A stretch of DNA of 8,480 nucleotides, taken from NCBI GenBank assembly GCA_964535025.1, contig CAZHRW010000259.1:1-8480 (forward strand). Reading direction: 5' to 3'. Positions 1 to 7,246 of the stretch are shown in pieces. Numbering within the stretch: the first letter of the stretch is position 1; the number at the start of each line of letters is the position of its first letter. The stretch is from JAAYZK01 sp964535025 (GTDB lineage: Bacteria > Planctomycetota > Phycisphaerae > SM23-33 > FEN-1343). Under the pieces are notes generated by a model, which had not been told where the DNA came from, did not search any database, and was given only the letters and a program-made list of their open reading frames with translations. Made by a program: the position numbers and the translations under genes.

Positions 1-1
1 T

Positions 2-181
2 ACGCGCTACCACCTGTCGGTCCTCAGCGCCGCCGGCGCCGAGTCGTTCCCGGCGACCGCCTCGCCGGGCTACGTCTTCATCCCGTTCGCCGCCGGCAAA
101 CCCGGCGACGCCGACGGCGACGGCGACGTCGACCTCGATGACTTCGCCATCCTGAAGACCAACTTCGGCAATACCTATTAG
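2..181 (+). CDS. C-terminal fragment of a secreted dockerin-tailed protein (5' end outside window)
   Basis: An open frame runs from the first base region to a TAG stop at 179-181, giving 59 residues with no start codon in the window, so this is the 3' end of a larger gene. The first part (LSVLSAAGAESFPATASPG and on to YVFIPFAAG) looks like the end of a beta-rich extracellular domain that I do not recognise. The last 25 residues are a dockerin/EF-hand-like unit: calcium-loop pattern D-x-D-x-D-G-x-V-D-x-x-D followed by the helix DDFAILKTNFG. The same tail style occurs in the DUF362-like protein at the other end of the window. The tail implies export, but the signal peptide would lie upstream. 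The enzyme or binding function cannot be assigned from this fragment. The gene converges on the minus-strand operon and is followed by a strong hairpin. Confidence 0.8.
   Translation, partial: TRYHLSVLSAAGAESFPATASPGYVFIPFAAGKPGDADGDGDVDLDDFAILKTNFGNTY
104..178 (+). other. Dockerin type I-like calcium-loop tail
   Basis: This encodes one EF-hand-like unit at the extreme C-terminus. The loop reads DADGDGDVDLDD, with Asp or Gly in all expected ligand positions, followed by a short amphipathic helix ending NFG. In the dockerin fold two such units usually pair; only one complete unit is visible here. In planctomycetes these tails are frequent on exported proteins and are not evidence of a cellulosome. 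Confidence 0.8.
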
Positions 182-277
182 ACCGCCCGCGCGGTTGAGC
201 CTATGGATAACGCCCCGTGGGCCATCCCACGGGGCGTTTGACGTCTCCGGCGAAAGGCAGGGATGTTCGACGACGGC
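182..277. other. Intergenic spacer between convergent genes
   Basis: Apart from the hairpin at 209-238 nothing else is recognisable here. No promoter is expected, since both flanking genes end in this spacer. Confidence 0.7.
209..238. terminator. Bidirectional hairpin terminator between convergent genes
   Basis: The arms AACGCCCCGTGGG (209-221) and CCCACGGGGCGTT (226-238) are perfectly complementary over 13 bp around a 4-base loop. The hairpin sits 27 bases after the stop of the plus-strand fragment and 39 bases after the stop of the minus-strand barrel gene. The A/T ends of the arms give short U tracts in either direction (GTTTG on plus, GTTAT on minus). The placement and the very stable stem fit a shared terminator, although the U tracts are short. 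Confidence 0.85.
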
Positions 278-1708
278 TCAGAACGCCCAGCGCAGGGCGG
301 CGTAGACGTTCGAGTTGTCCTGGAGCTGGCCGAAGAAGGTGTGGTCATCCTCGCCGAGGAAGACGTTGCCCCCCACCTCGACCGACCAGTGGTCGTCGAT
401 CTCGTAGGCGACGGCGGGCCGCAGGTAGGCGTCGTGGTCGCTGGGGCTGTAGTAGGCGAACAGGCTCACCGCGAGCGTCTGGTTGTACAGCAGCTTGGTG
501 ATCCGCCCGGTGACCACGTGGCGGTCGCCGTCGGCGGCGCGGGCGCCGGCGGGCAGCGAGCGGCGGTAGGCGCCGTGATCCATCATGAGCTCGACGTAAT
601 ACTGCGCGCCCACGGTCAGATCCCTGGCGATCTCGGGCAGATCCATCTCGTAGCCGGCCAGCAGGCGCACCTGGCTGTTGGGGGTCCACGGGTCGGTGCC
701 GTCGCGGTCGTCGCGCGAGTCGTAGTAGGCCGCCTCGACGTTGGCGATGCCCCGGCCGGCGGGTCCGCGAAGGCTGGCGCCGTAGCTGTCGAGGCGGGGA
801 TAGACGGCCTTGCCGCGGGCCGGGTCGAAGCCGTCGGGGGTCTTGGCATAGCCCCAGAAGCCGTACGCCGCCAGCTCGTAGCTGCCCAGCCGCCGCGACA
901 GGCGGACGGCGTACTCGGCGTCGGCGAACCAGCGGCCGGGAAGGTCATCGTCGATGACGGCGTCGCGGCCGGCGAGTCGTCCGAGCGTCGGATGGTAGTA
1001 GCTCAGCCGCCGTCCGGAGAGGAAGCGGCTGGGATTCATCAGCGGGATGTAGACCAGGTCCACCGCGCCCCAGTCGGCGAAGGCGCTGACCTTCACGGCG
1101 TCGGAGGGCGCCTTGAGGTACTCCACGTCGCGTCCGAGAAAGAAGGCCTGCCAGTCCTTGGGGAACCGATCGTTGACGAACAGCAGGTCGCCCGTGCCCC
1201 ACGTGAGGACCTGCCGTCCGAGCTTGACGTCCATCCACGCGACGGGGCTGAACGCCGCCCACGCCTCCCGCAGGTCGAACCACCCGCGGCCGCGCCGCAG
1301 GTCGATCTCGCGGTCATCGTCGACGGCGTCGTAGATCAGGTCGCCGGTCACGCCGATCCGCACGCCGTCCTCGCTCCGGCGGTACTGCAGTTGCAGCCGT
1401 GCTTCGCCGATCGACGCATCCTTTTCATACGGATCGGACCGCGTTCGAACGCCGCCGCGGGCTTCGAGGAAGCCGCGCACGCCCGCGTCGTTGAGCCGCT
1501 CGAGAAACGTCGGCGCCTCGGCGGCCTCGGCCGTCTCGTCGGCCCCGGCGCCCAGCCCCGACGGCAGGGCCGGGTCCTCGGCGGACGGCCCGGTCGGCGG
1601 CGGCGCCAGCCCGGCCGGCAGGGCCGGCTCGCTTGCCGCGGCCGGCGCCGCGCCGGCGAGCAGGACCCACAGGCTCGCGACACCGATGGTCGACAGCACC
1701 CGTGTCAT
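278..1708 (-). CDS. DUF1302-like outer-membrane beta-barrel protein, last gene of the operon
   Basis: This 476-residue protein has a Sec signal peptide (hydrophobic residues 5-25, likely cut near AAA-SE at 25-27, no lipobox Cys). A Pro/Ala/Glu-rich linker (about 27-66) follows, in which the motif PALPxGL occurs twice (28-34 and 46-52). The rest is rich in alternating aromatic/polar strands, with VKLGRQVLTWGTGD (161-174) resembling the RxGRQxxxWG motif of DUF1302-type barrels, and it ends in RWAF with the terminal aromatic expected of BAM-assembled barrels. It contains no cysteine. The ATG at 1706-1708 overlaps the stop of the LolA-like gene (ATGA), with a GGAGGAG Shine-Dalgarno 8 bases upstream (1717-1723). 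DUF1302-type proteins commonly neighbour RND/MMPL exporters, and I infer the outer-membrane end of a transport route. The barrel assignment is firm; the exact family name is less so. Confidence 0.85.
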   Translation of the reverse strand: MTRVLSTIGVASLWVLLAGAAPAAASEPALPAGLAPPPTGPSAEDPALPSGLGAGADETAEAAEAPTFLERLNDAGVRGFLEARGGVRTRSDPYEKDASIGEARLQLQYRRSEDGVRIGVTGDLIYDAVDDDREIDLRRGRGWFDLREAWAAFSPVAWMDVKLGRQVLTWGTGDLLFVNDRFPKDWQAFFLGRDVEYLKAPSDAVKVSAFADWGAVDLVYIPLMNPSRFLSGRRLSYYHPTLGRLAGRDAVIDDDLPGRWFADAEYAVRLSRRLGSYELAAYGFWGYAKTPDGFDPARGKAVYPRLDSYGASLRGPAGRGIANVEAAYYDSRDDRDGTDPWTPNSQVRLLAGYEMDLPEIARDLTVGAQYYVELMMDHGAYRRSLPAGARAADGDRHVVTGRITKLLYNQTLAVSLFAYYSPSDHDAYLRPAVAYEIDDHWSVEVGGNVFLGEDDHTFFGQLQDNSNVYAALRWAF

Positions 1709-2580
1709 GACCGCGGCTCCTCCAGGACCTGCTCGGGAGGCCTTCGCAGGTAACGCTCGGAGAACAGGTCCTCGTCCAGGCCGATGTCGTAGGTCACCGC
1801 CTTGTACGCCAGGTCGGTGTGGCGGCCGGCCCGCAGGTCGGTCATGCGGCTTTGCGTGACGGTCCAGTAGTCCTGGATCTGCTTGACGGCGCGGACCTCG
1901 TACCGCCGGTAGGGGCGGTCGCGGCTGTCGTAGTACTCGGTCTTGACCACCAGGAACGTCTTGCGGTGGATCCAGGTGCGATACGCGCTGAACTCGACGC
2001 TGTCGGGATCCTTCGGCGTGCTGCGGAGCACGTAGTAGGTATCGCTGGTGGACTCCAGCGTGTGGACATCGTCGGCCGGGTTGCGGCCGGAGATGTCCTC
2101 GTAGAAGAAGTCGCTGCCGACGAAGCTGGTCCGCTTTTCGCTGCCGGCGATCCGCTTGACCAGGTCGAGCTTGGGCAGGTAGAGCCAGCGGTCGTCGTCG
2201 CGATCGAGGTGCTTGTGGACCAGGAAGGCCATGGCGTTCACGTCGGCCGGTTCGTGGAAGAACACGTAGAACCGCTGCTCGCCGGTGAACCGCTCGGCGG
2301 CCTTGGCCGGCCGGGTGGCGGGCGGCTCATCCTTCGCGGCGGCGTCGGTCTGGTTCGGCGCCGGCGCATCCCAGCGCAGGATGGTCAACTCGCGGCGGCG
2401 GGTGCGGCCGGCGGCGTCGACGATGGTCATGGTGACGCGGGCGCGCCCGTCGGCGCCCTGGTAGTAGGCGGTGAAGTTCGACCGATCGACGATCTGGTCG
2501 ACGGTCAGCTCCTCGGCGCCGGCCGCGATGGCGGTCAGGGCGAGGGTCAGTACGACGGCCAATGGGTCACGGCGTTTCAT
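1705..2580 (-). CDS. Outer membrane lipoprotein-sorting (LolA-like) periplasmic protein
   Basis: This 291-residue protein has a signal peptide (MKRR then hydrophobic 6-21, likely cut at AGA-EE near residue 22), so it is periplasmic. The block WLYLPKLDLVKRIAGSEKR (132-150) followed by SFVGSDFFYEDI (152-163) is the signature of the outer membrane lipoprotein-sorting family with a LolA-like half-barrel. These proteins typically pair with RND/MMPL exporters and are thought to ferry a hydrophobic ligand across the periplasm. Residues about 72-100 form an Ala/Pro/Lys/Glu-rich insert between two strands that looks disordered and explains the somewhat large size. There is no cysteine. The ATG (2578-2580) overlaps the exporter stop as ATGA, and an AGGAGGTG Shine-Dalgarno (2586-2593) lies 5 bases upstream inside the exporter gene, indicating translational coupling. 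True LolA lipoprotein transfer is not implied; no LolCDE genes are present here. Confidence 0.88.
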   Translation of the reverse strand: MKRRDPLAVVLTLALTAIAAGAEELTVDQIVDRSNFTAYYQGADGRARVTMTIVDAAGRTRRRELTILRWDAPAPNQTDAAAKDEPPATRPAKAAERFTGEQRFYVFFHEPADVNAMAFLVHKHLDRDDDRWLYLPKLDLVKRIAGSEKRTSFVGSDFFYEDISGRNPADDVHTLESTSDTYYVLRSTPKDPDSVEFSAYRTWIHRKTFLVVKTEYYDSRDRPYRRYEVRAVKQIQDYWTVTQSRMTDLRAGRHTDLAYKAVTYDIGLDEDLFSERYLRRPPEQVLEEPRS

Positions 2581-5282
2581 GAGAGCACCTCCTCGGTCAC
2601 CGGCTCGGGTCGTCTTGCCGGGCCCGTCGCGACCGGTTCGTCGGCGACGATCTCCGCGACGTCCGGGCGGGCGGGTTCATTGGGACGGAACAGTCGTTTT
2701 TCCAGCAGGCGGATCAGCGCCGGCAGCAGCAGCAGTGCGGCGACGCCGCTGACCAGTAGGATCGTCGCCATCAGCGCGCCGACGGTGCGGTAGGGCATCA
2801 GCGGCGCCAGCAGCAGCGGGGTGAAGCCGGTGGCGATAACAATGATGTTGCGGCCGATGGCGCGGGCCGGTTCGCCGAACACGTGCGGCGCCGTCGCCCG
2901 CCAACTGCCGTAGCGGCCGTACAACCGGCGGGTCCGCGCGAGGAAGTGGATGGCGAAATCGACCGCCAGGCCCAGCGTCAGGCTGCTGAGGACCGCGACG
3001 GGCATGTCGTAATCCTTGCCGATCAGGCCGATCGCCCCGTAGATCGCGACGATCGTGACCGTCAGGGGAATCATGCTGAGCAGTCCCCACAGGGGCGAGC
3101 GGAACAGGATCGTCATCAGAATGAACACGACCACGAAGCTGCCGGCGAACGCGGTGAGCATGCCGGCGACCATCTTGTCCTGCCAGATCACATTGATGTA
3201 CGTCAGGCCGAACCACTCGGCCTCGAGGGCCGTGGGGGGCGGCGAGCTGTCCATGTAGGCCCGGGCGGCGCGGACGACCTCGGCCATGTCGCGGTTGTCG
3301 CCACTGGTCAGTTGGAGCCAGATCGTCCCCGTGCGGTAGGCGTCGTCGCCGCTGACCGTGACGAAGTGGGCCAGGTCCTGCGGCCGGTGCGACGATTCGA
3401 ACTGGATCAGCGTCTCGGCGACGGCCTCGGGCGTATCGGGGATGCGGTAGTACGCGTCGATCCTCGGATCGTCCACGTCGTCGGCCAGCAGGTCGCGGTG
3501 GACCGTCTTGACGATGTCGGCCAGGGCGTTGCTCTTGCCGACGGCCGGGTGGCGCTGCAGCGCCGCCTGGAGGTCCGACTGCCAGCGGAGCACGTCGGGC
3601 CGCTTGAACACCTCCCCGCCCTCGTCCTCGGTGGCCGTCAGCGCCAGGTAGGCCATGTACGTCCCGCCGAAGTGGTCGTTGAGCACCGTATCGGCCACGC
3701 GGATGGGATGGCCCCGCGTGAACCACTTGACGGGGTTGTCGTTGATGTGGATCCGGCTGATCCCGTAGGTAGCGATGACCGCGATGACGGCCGTGACGGC
3801 GAGGATCGGCTTGGCCCGGCGGACCGTGGCGGCGCCCATCCACTGCAGCAGGCGGGCGAGCCGTCCTTGCGGCGCGGCGACGCGACGGCCGGCGTGATGG
3901 ACGGCGCCGAAGGTCTCCAGGCGCCGGGCCGGAATGAACATGACGAACGCGGGGATGAACGTCACCGTCAGCACCCAGGCCGCCAGAATCCCCGCCGCCA
4001 CGAACAGGCCGAACACCTGCACCGGCGGGATCGGCGTCAACGCCAGTGACGCGAACCCCGCCGCCGAGGTCAGCGAGGTGTAGAGCATCGGGTCGAACAG
4101 CTCGTCCATCACCGCCATCATCGTGCCGGCGCGGTCCCGCGTGGCCTGGTACTTGTCGAAGAAGTCGCTGATGATGTGGATGCTGTCCAGCACCGCGATC
4201 GGCATGATGAAGATCGGGATCATGCTCGACATGATGTGGATCGGCAGCCCCCACAGGACCAGCGCTCCCATCGTGAGGATCACCGAGACCACCGCGACGA
4301 TCATCGGGCTGATCACGATGATCAGCTTGCGGAAGAACAGCAGCATCAGCAGGAAGATCGCCGCCATCGCCGCCGGCGCCGAGATCGCCATCTGGATGAA
4401 CATCTCCACGCCGAAGGTATCCTCCGCCACCGGCAGTCCCGTGATGTGGAACGTCTCGGGGCCGGCGCCCAGCTCGGCGATCTTCGCCTGCAGGGCGCGG
4501 TAGATCCGGTAGCTGAGGTCCTTGTCGGTGATCGGCAGATAGATCGCCACCGCCTGCCCGTCGTCGCTGATCAGCGTCCCGTCCAGGAAGGGGATCCGGC
4601 GGGCGGCGGCGCGGATGGCATCCGCCTCCGCCTGCGTCCGCGGGGGCTCATCCATCAGCCAGTTGAAGACGATCGTCCCGCCTCGCGGCTCGATGGCGTC
4701 GACGGTCGAAGGGGCGATCACGTCCCGGGCGATCACGCCGCGAAAGTCGTCCCGCCGCGCCGGGGTGGGGCCGGCGCCGGCGGCGGACGGCGGGGCGTCC
4801 AGTCCGGCGATCGGCGACGGCTCGTCGAGCCCGGCGATCGGCGACGGCTCGTCGAGGGCCGCCGGCGCGGCCGGCGGGGCGTCCTGGCCGCCCGGGCCGA
4901 ACTGCAGGCCCTGGGCGAACCGCGTCAGCTCGTGGATCTTCCTCAGCGAGTCGGGGTTGAACACGCCGTTCGGATCGGTCTCGTTCACGACGCCGACGAC
5001 CACCATGTCGTGCAGATCCATCCGCGTTTTCATGGCATCATGGAACTGCCGAACCCGCTCATCCTCGGCGAGCATGTTCTCCGGGTCCGTGTCGACGGTG
5101 ATCCCCGGCAGGAACCCCAGCGCCCGGGACACCGCCTTGGCCGGCTCGCCCAGCCGCTCGATTCGGCCCAGCGAGGGCACCGCCGCGGCCAGAAATACCG
5201 CCAGCGTAACGCCCGCCGTCGCGGCGGCGACCCCCCGATGATGCTTCAGCGAAAACGCCGTGATTCGAGTTCCGATCTTCAT
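2577..5282 (-). CDS. RND/MMPL-family exporter, 12 transmembrane segments
   Basis: This 901-residue inner-membrane protein (from the ATG start) has the duplicated RND plan. TM1 is at about 17-37, followed by a large periplasmic loop (38-296), then five TMs (about 297-450). TM7 is at about 490-510, followed by a second periplasmic loop (about 511-702) and five more TMs (703-861), with a short charged cytoplasmic tail. Proton-relay-type aspartates are visible in TM4 (VLDSIH, D366) and TM10 (GLAVDFAIHF, D775), typical of MMPL/SSD proteins. The family exports lipids, hopanoids or other hydrophobic molecules by proton motive force; the substrate here is unknown. The first loop contains a Pro-rich 9-residue tandem repeat. 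There is no cysteine in the whole protein. I prefer the ATG at 5280-5282 over the in-frame GTG just upstream because of Shine-Dalgarno spacing. The gene lies 27 bases downstream of thioredoxin and overlaps the LolA-like gene. Confidence 0.93.
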   Translation of the reverse strand: MKIGTRITAFSLKHHRGVAAATAGVTLAVFLAAAVPSLGRIERLGEPAKAVSRALGFLPGITVDTDPENMLAEDERVRQFHDAMKTRMDLHDMVVVGVVNETDPNGVFNPDSLRKIHELTRFAQGLQFGPGGQDAPPAAPAALDEPSPIAGLDEPSPIAGLDAPPSAAGAGPTPARRDDFRGVIARDVIAPSTVDAIEPRGGTIVFNWLMDEPPRTQAEADAIRAAARRIPFLDGTLISDDGQAVAIYLPITDKDLSYRIYRALQAKIAELGAGPETFHITGLPVAEDTFGVEMFIQMAISAPAAMAAIFLLMLLFFRKLIIVISPMIVAVVSVILTMGALVLWGLPIHIMSSMIPIFIMPIAVLDSIHIISDFFDKYQATRDRAGTMMAVMDELFDPMLYTSLTSAAGFASLALTPIPPVQVFGLFVAAGILAAWVLTVTFIPAFVMFIPARRLETFGAVHHAGRRVAAPQGRLARLLQWMGAATVRRAKPILAVTAVIAVIATYGISRIHINDNPVKWFTRGHPIRVADTVLNDHFGGTYMAYLALTATEDEGGEVFKRPDVLRWQSDLQAALQRHPAVGKSNALADIVKTVHRDLLADDVDDPRIDAYYRIPDTPEAVAETLIQFESSHRPQDLAHFVTVSGDDAYRTGTIWLQLTSGDNRDMAEVVRAARAYMDSSPPPTALEAEWFGLTYINVIWQDKMVAGMLTAFAGSFVVVFILMTILFRSPLWGLLSMIPLTVTIVAIYGAIGLIGKDYDMPVAVLSSLTLGLAVDFAIHFLARTRRLYGRYGSWRATAPHVFGEPARAIGRNIIVIATGFTPLLLAPLMPYRTVGALMATILLVSGVAALLLLPALIRLLEKRLFRPNEPARPDVAEIVADEPVATGPARRPEPVTEEVLS
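4776..4856 (-). repeat. 27-bp tandem repeat encoding LDEPSPIAG in the exporter periplasmic loop
   Basis: Units 4830-4856 and 4803-4829 match at 26 of 27 bases and both encode LDEPSPIAG; 4776-4802 is a diverged third unit encoding LDAPPSAAG. They correspond to residues 143-169 of the exporter, within a Pro/Ala-rich stretch (about 133-175) that breaks the otherwise conserved first periplasmic domain. The near identity of two units suggests recent duplication by slippage. The translated motif resembles the PALPxGL motifs in the linker of the co-operonic barrel. Confidence 0.9.
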
Positions 5283-5285
5283 CAC

Positions 5286-5293
5286 TCACCTCC
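5286..5293 (-). promoter_or_regulatory. Shine-Dalgarno that decides the exporter start codon
   Basis: On the minus strand the sequence reads GGGAGGTGA-GTG-ATG. The core GGAGG is 6 bases from the ATG at 5280-5282 but only 3 from the in-frame GTG at 5283-5285, and a TGA stop directly precedes the GTG. The ATG is therefore the more likely start. GGAGGTGA is an almost full-length match to the 16S anti-Shine-Dalgarno, implying strong initiation. Confidence 0.75.
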
Positions 5294-5309
5294 CGCCGTC
5301 GGCGGATCG

Positions 5310-5636
5310 TTACGCGGCGTGGTGCCGCCGGAGGACCGCCGCGACGTCCGAAACGGGCCGCACGCCGATCAGGCGGTCCACTTCCTCGCCGTCCTTGAGC
5401 ACGACCAGCAGCGGGATGGCCGAGACGCCGAACCGCGCCGCCAGCGCGGGGTTCTCATCCACGTTGACCTTCGCGATCGTCACCTCCGGATGCCGCTCGG
5501 CCAAGGCCTCCAGGACGGGGCCCATCATCCGGCACGGGCCGCACCACGGCGCCCAGAAGTCCACCAGGGCCACGCCCTCGCCGGTGGCTTGGGCGAAATC
5601 CGATTCCGTCAGGTGTTTCACTTGCGTCTGTTCCAT
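5310..5636 (-). CDS. trxA: Thioredoxin, first gene of the operon
   Basis: This 108-residue protein has the canonical length of a single-domain thioredoxin. The active site is FWAPWCGPC, with catalytic C32 and C35, buried D26 and the cis-proline P75 in SAIPLLVV, where the usual Thr after the Pro is Leu. There is no signal peptide or membrane segment, so it is a cytoplasmic disulfide reductase fed by thioredoxin reductase, which is not encoded here. The start ATG (5634-5636) has a GGAG Shine-Dalgarno 7 bases upstream. It is the promoter-proximal gene, reading toward the exporter 27 bases away. Being first in an envelope-transport operon is unusual, and the three downstream proteins lack cysteine. 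It may be a stress-induced thioredoxin, or may act on the regulator or on an unseen partner. Confidence 0.95.
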   Translation of the reverse strand: MEQTQVKHLTESDFAQATGEGVALVDFWAPWCGPCRMMGPVLEALAERHPEVTIAKVNVDENPALAARFGVSAIPLLVVLKDGEEVDRLIGVRPVSDVAAVLRRHHAA

Positions 5637-5656
5637 GGCTTCTCTCCATTGCGTCC

Positions 5657-5674
5657 GGGCTCTGCGGCGAGCCC
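5657..5674 (-). promoter_or_regulatory. Leader hairpin upstream of thioredoxin
   Basis: The arms GGGCTC and GAGCCC pair perfectly around a 6-base loop, in the predicted 84-base leader between the sigma-54 start site (about 5720) and the thioredoxin ATG. A second short stem (GCGGG, 5696-5700, with CCCGC, 5707-5711) lies further upstream in the same leader. Neither is followed by a U tract, so attenuation is unlikely. They could affect mRNA stability or be chance in GC-rich DNA. Confidence 0.3.
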
Positions 5675-5731
5675 TTCCCAGGTTCCAAGTCCTTGGCGGG
5701 ATCAGCCCCGCTCATCCGCCCACAGGCAGAC

Positions 5732-5746
5732 GCAAGGCACGTGCCA
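5732..5746 (-). promoter_or_regulatory. Sigma-54 (RpoN) -24/-12 promoter of the trx-exporter operon
   Basis: Read on the minus strand the site is TGGCACGTGCCTTGC, an exact match to TGGCAC-N5-TTGC including the invariant GG and GC 12 bases apart, and it is preceded by CT as in the extended consensus YTGGCAC. Taking the final C as -12 puts the start near 5720 and gives a leader of about 84 bases ending at the thioredoxin ATG. It faces the operon, and the divergent neighbour is a sigma-54 activator, which makes the assignment strong. I see no convincing sigma-70 promoter for this operon. Part of the site is also a 10-bp palindrome (GGCACGTGCC, 5736-5745), a by-product of the spacer sequence. Confidence 0.88.
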
Positions 5747-5772
5747 GAAGGGAAGAAGATGCTAACCGTCTA

Positions 5773-5786
5773 TAGTGACGTGACTA
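5773..5786. promoter_or_regulatory. Candidate activator-binding dyad A
   Basis: TAGTGACGTGACTA is palindromic at 12 of 14 positions (only the G-G pair at positions 5/10 fails). Its centre is about 60 bases upstream of the predicted operon start and about 72 upstream of the predicted start of the activator gene. Fis-type HTH domains of sigma-54 activators bind dyads of about this size. No second copy is present to confirm it. Confidence 0.4.
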
Positions 5787-5787
5787 A

Positions 5788-5802
5788 TGGAATTGCCTTC
5801 CA
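5788..5802. promoter_or_regulatory. Candidate activator-binding dyad B
   Basis: TGGAA-TTGCC-TTCCA is a perfect 5-bp inverted repeat with a 5-base spacer, the same spacer length as the classical NtrC site. It lies one base from dyad A, and the midpoint of the pair (about 5787) is nearly equidistant from the two predicted start sites (5720 and 5852). It could serve both promoters. Distances of 57-75 bases are short for sigma-54 enhancers but not impossible. Confidence 0.4.
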
Positions 5803-5819
5803 ACGGGCGATCATTGCAG

Positions 5820-5848
5820 TTGCGATGGCTGCACGATTGCGGTACATT
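5820..5848 (+). promoter_or_regulatory. Alternative sigma-70-like promoter of the activator gene
   Basis: TTGCGA (5820-5825) and TACATT (5843-5848) are separated by 17 bases; each matches 4 of 6 consensus positions. It overlaps the sigma-54-like site and would start transcription at almost the same place. It is a weak match, offered as the competing explanation for expression of the activator gene. Confidence 0.3.
5826..5840 (+). promoter_or_regulatory. Sigma-54-like -24/-12 element upstream of the activator gene
   Basis: TGGCTG-CACGA-TTGC keeps the invariant GG (5827-5828) and GC (5839-5840) at the correct 12-base distance and matches 8 of 10 specified consensus positions; AC of the -24 box is replaced by TG. 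The predicted start is about 5852, leaving a 25-base leader that contains the GGAG Shine-Dalgarno (5867-5870). This geometry fits a promoter for the activator, suggesting autoregulation. Confidence 0.5.
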
Positions 5849-5876
5849 GCGTTTGCACGAGCATCCGGAGTGAACC

Positions 5877-7238
<1,362 letters not shown>

Positions 7239-7246
7239 TCGGGCGG

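Noticed and set aside
104..178. Cellulosomal dockerin
   Set aside because: The calcium loop fits, but there is no cohesin, scaffoldin or glycoside hydrolase in the window, and such tails are generic in planctomycete secreted proteins.
263..1753. Long plus-strand open frame opposite the barrel gene
   Set aside because: It is a GC-rich shadow of a protein with signal peptide, barrel strands and terminal Phe; its translation is low-complexity Val/Gly/Ala/Arg with no domain.
4176..5765. Long plus-strand open frame opposite the exporter and thioredoxin
   Set aside because: Its translation is dominated by Arg/His/Asp/Gln runs and spans two well-identified minus-strand genes and the sigma-54 promoter; it is a composition artefact.
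5809..5822. IHF-type bending site between the divergent promoters
   Set aside because: ATCA is followed by TTG one base out of register and several consensus positions fail, so no site is called.
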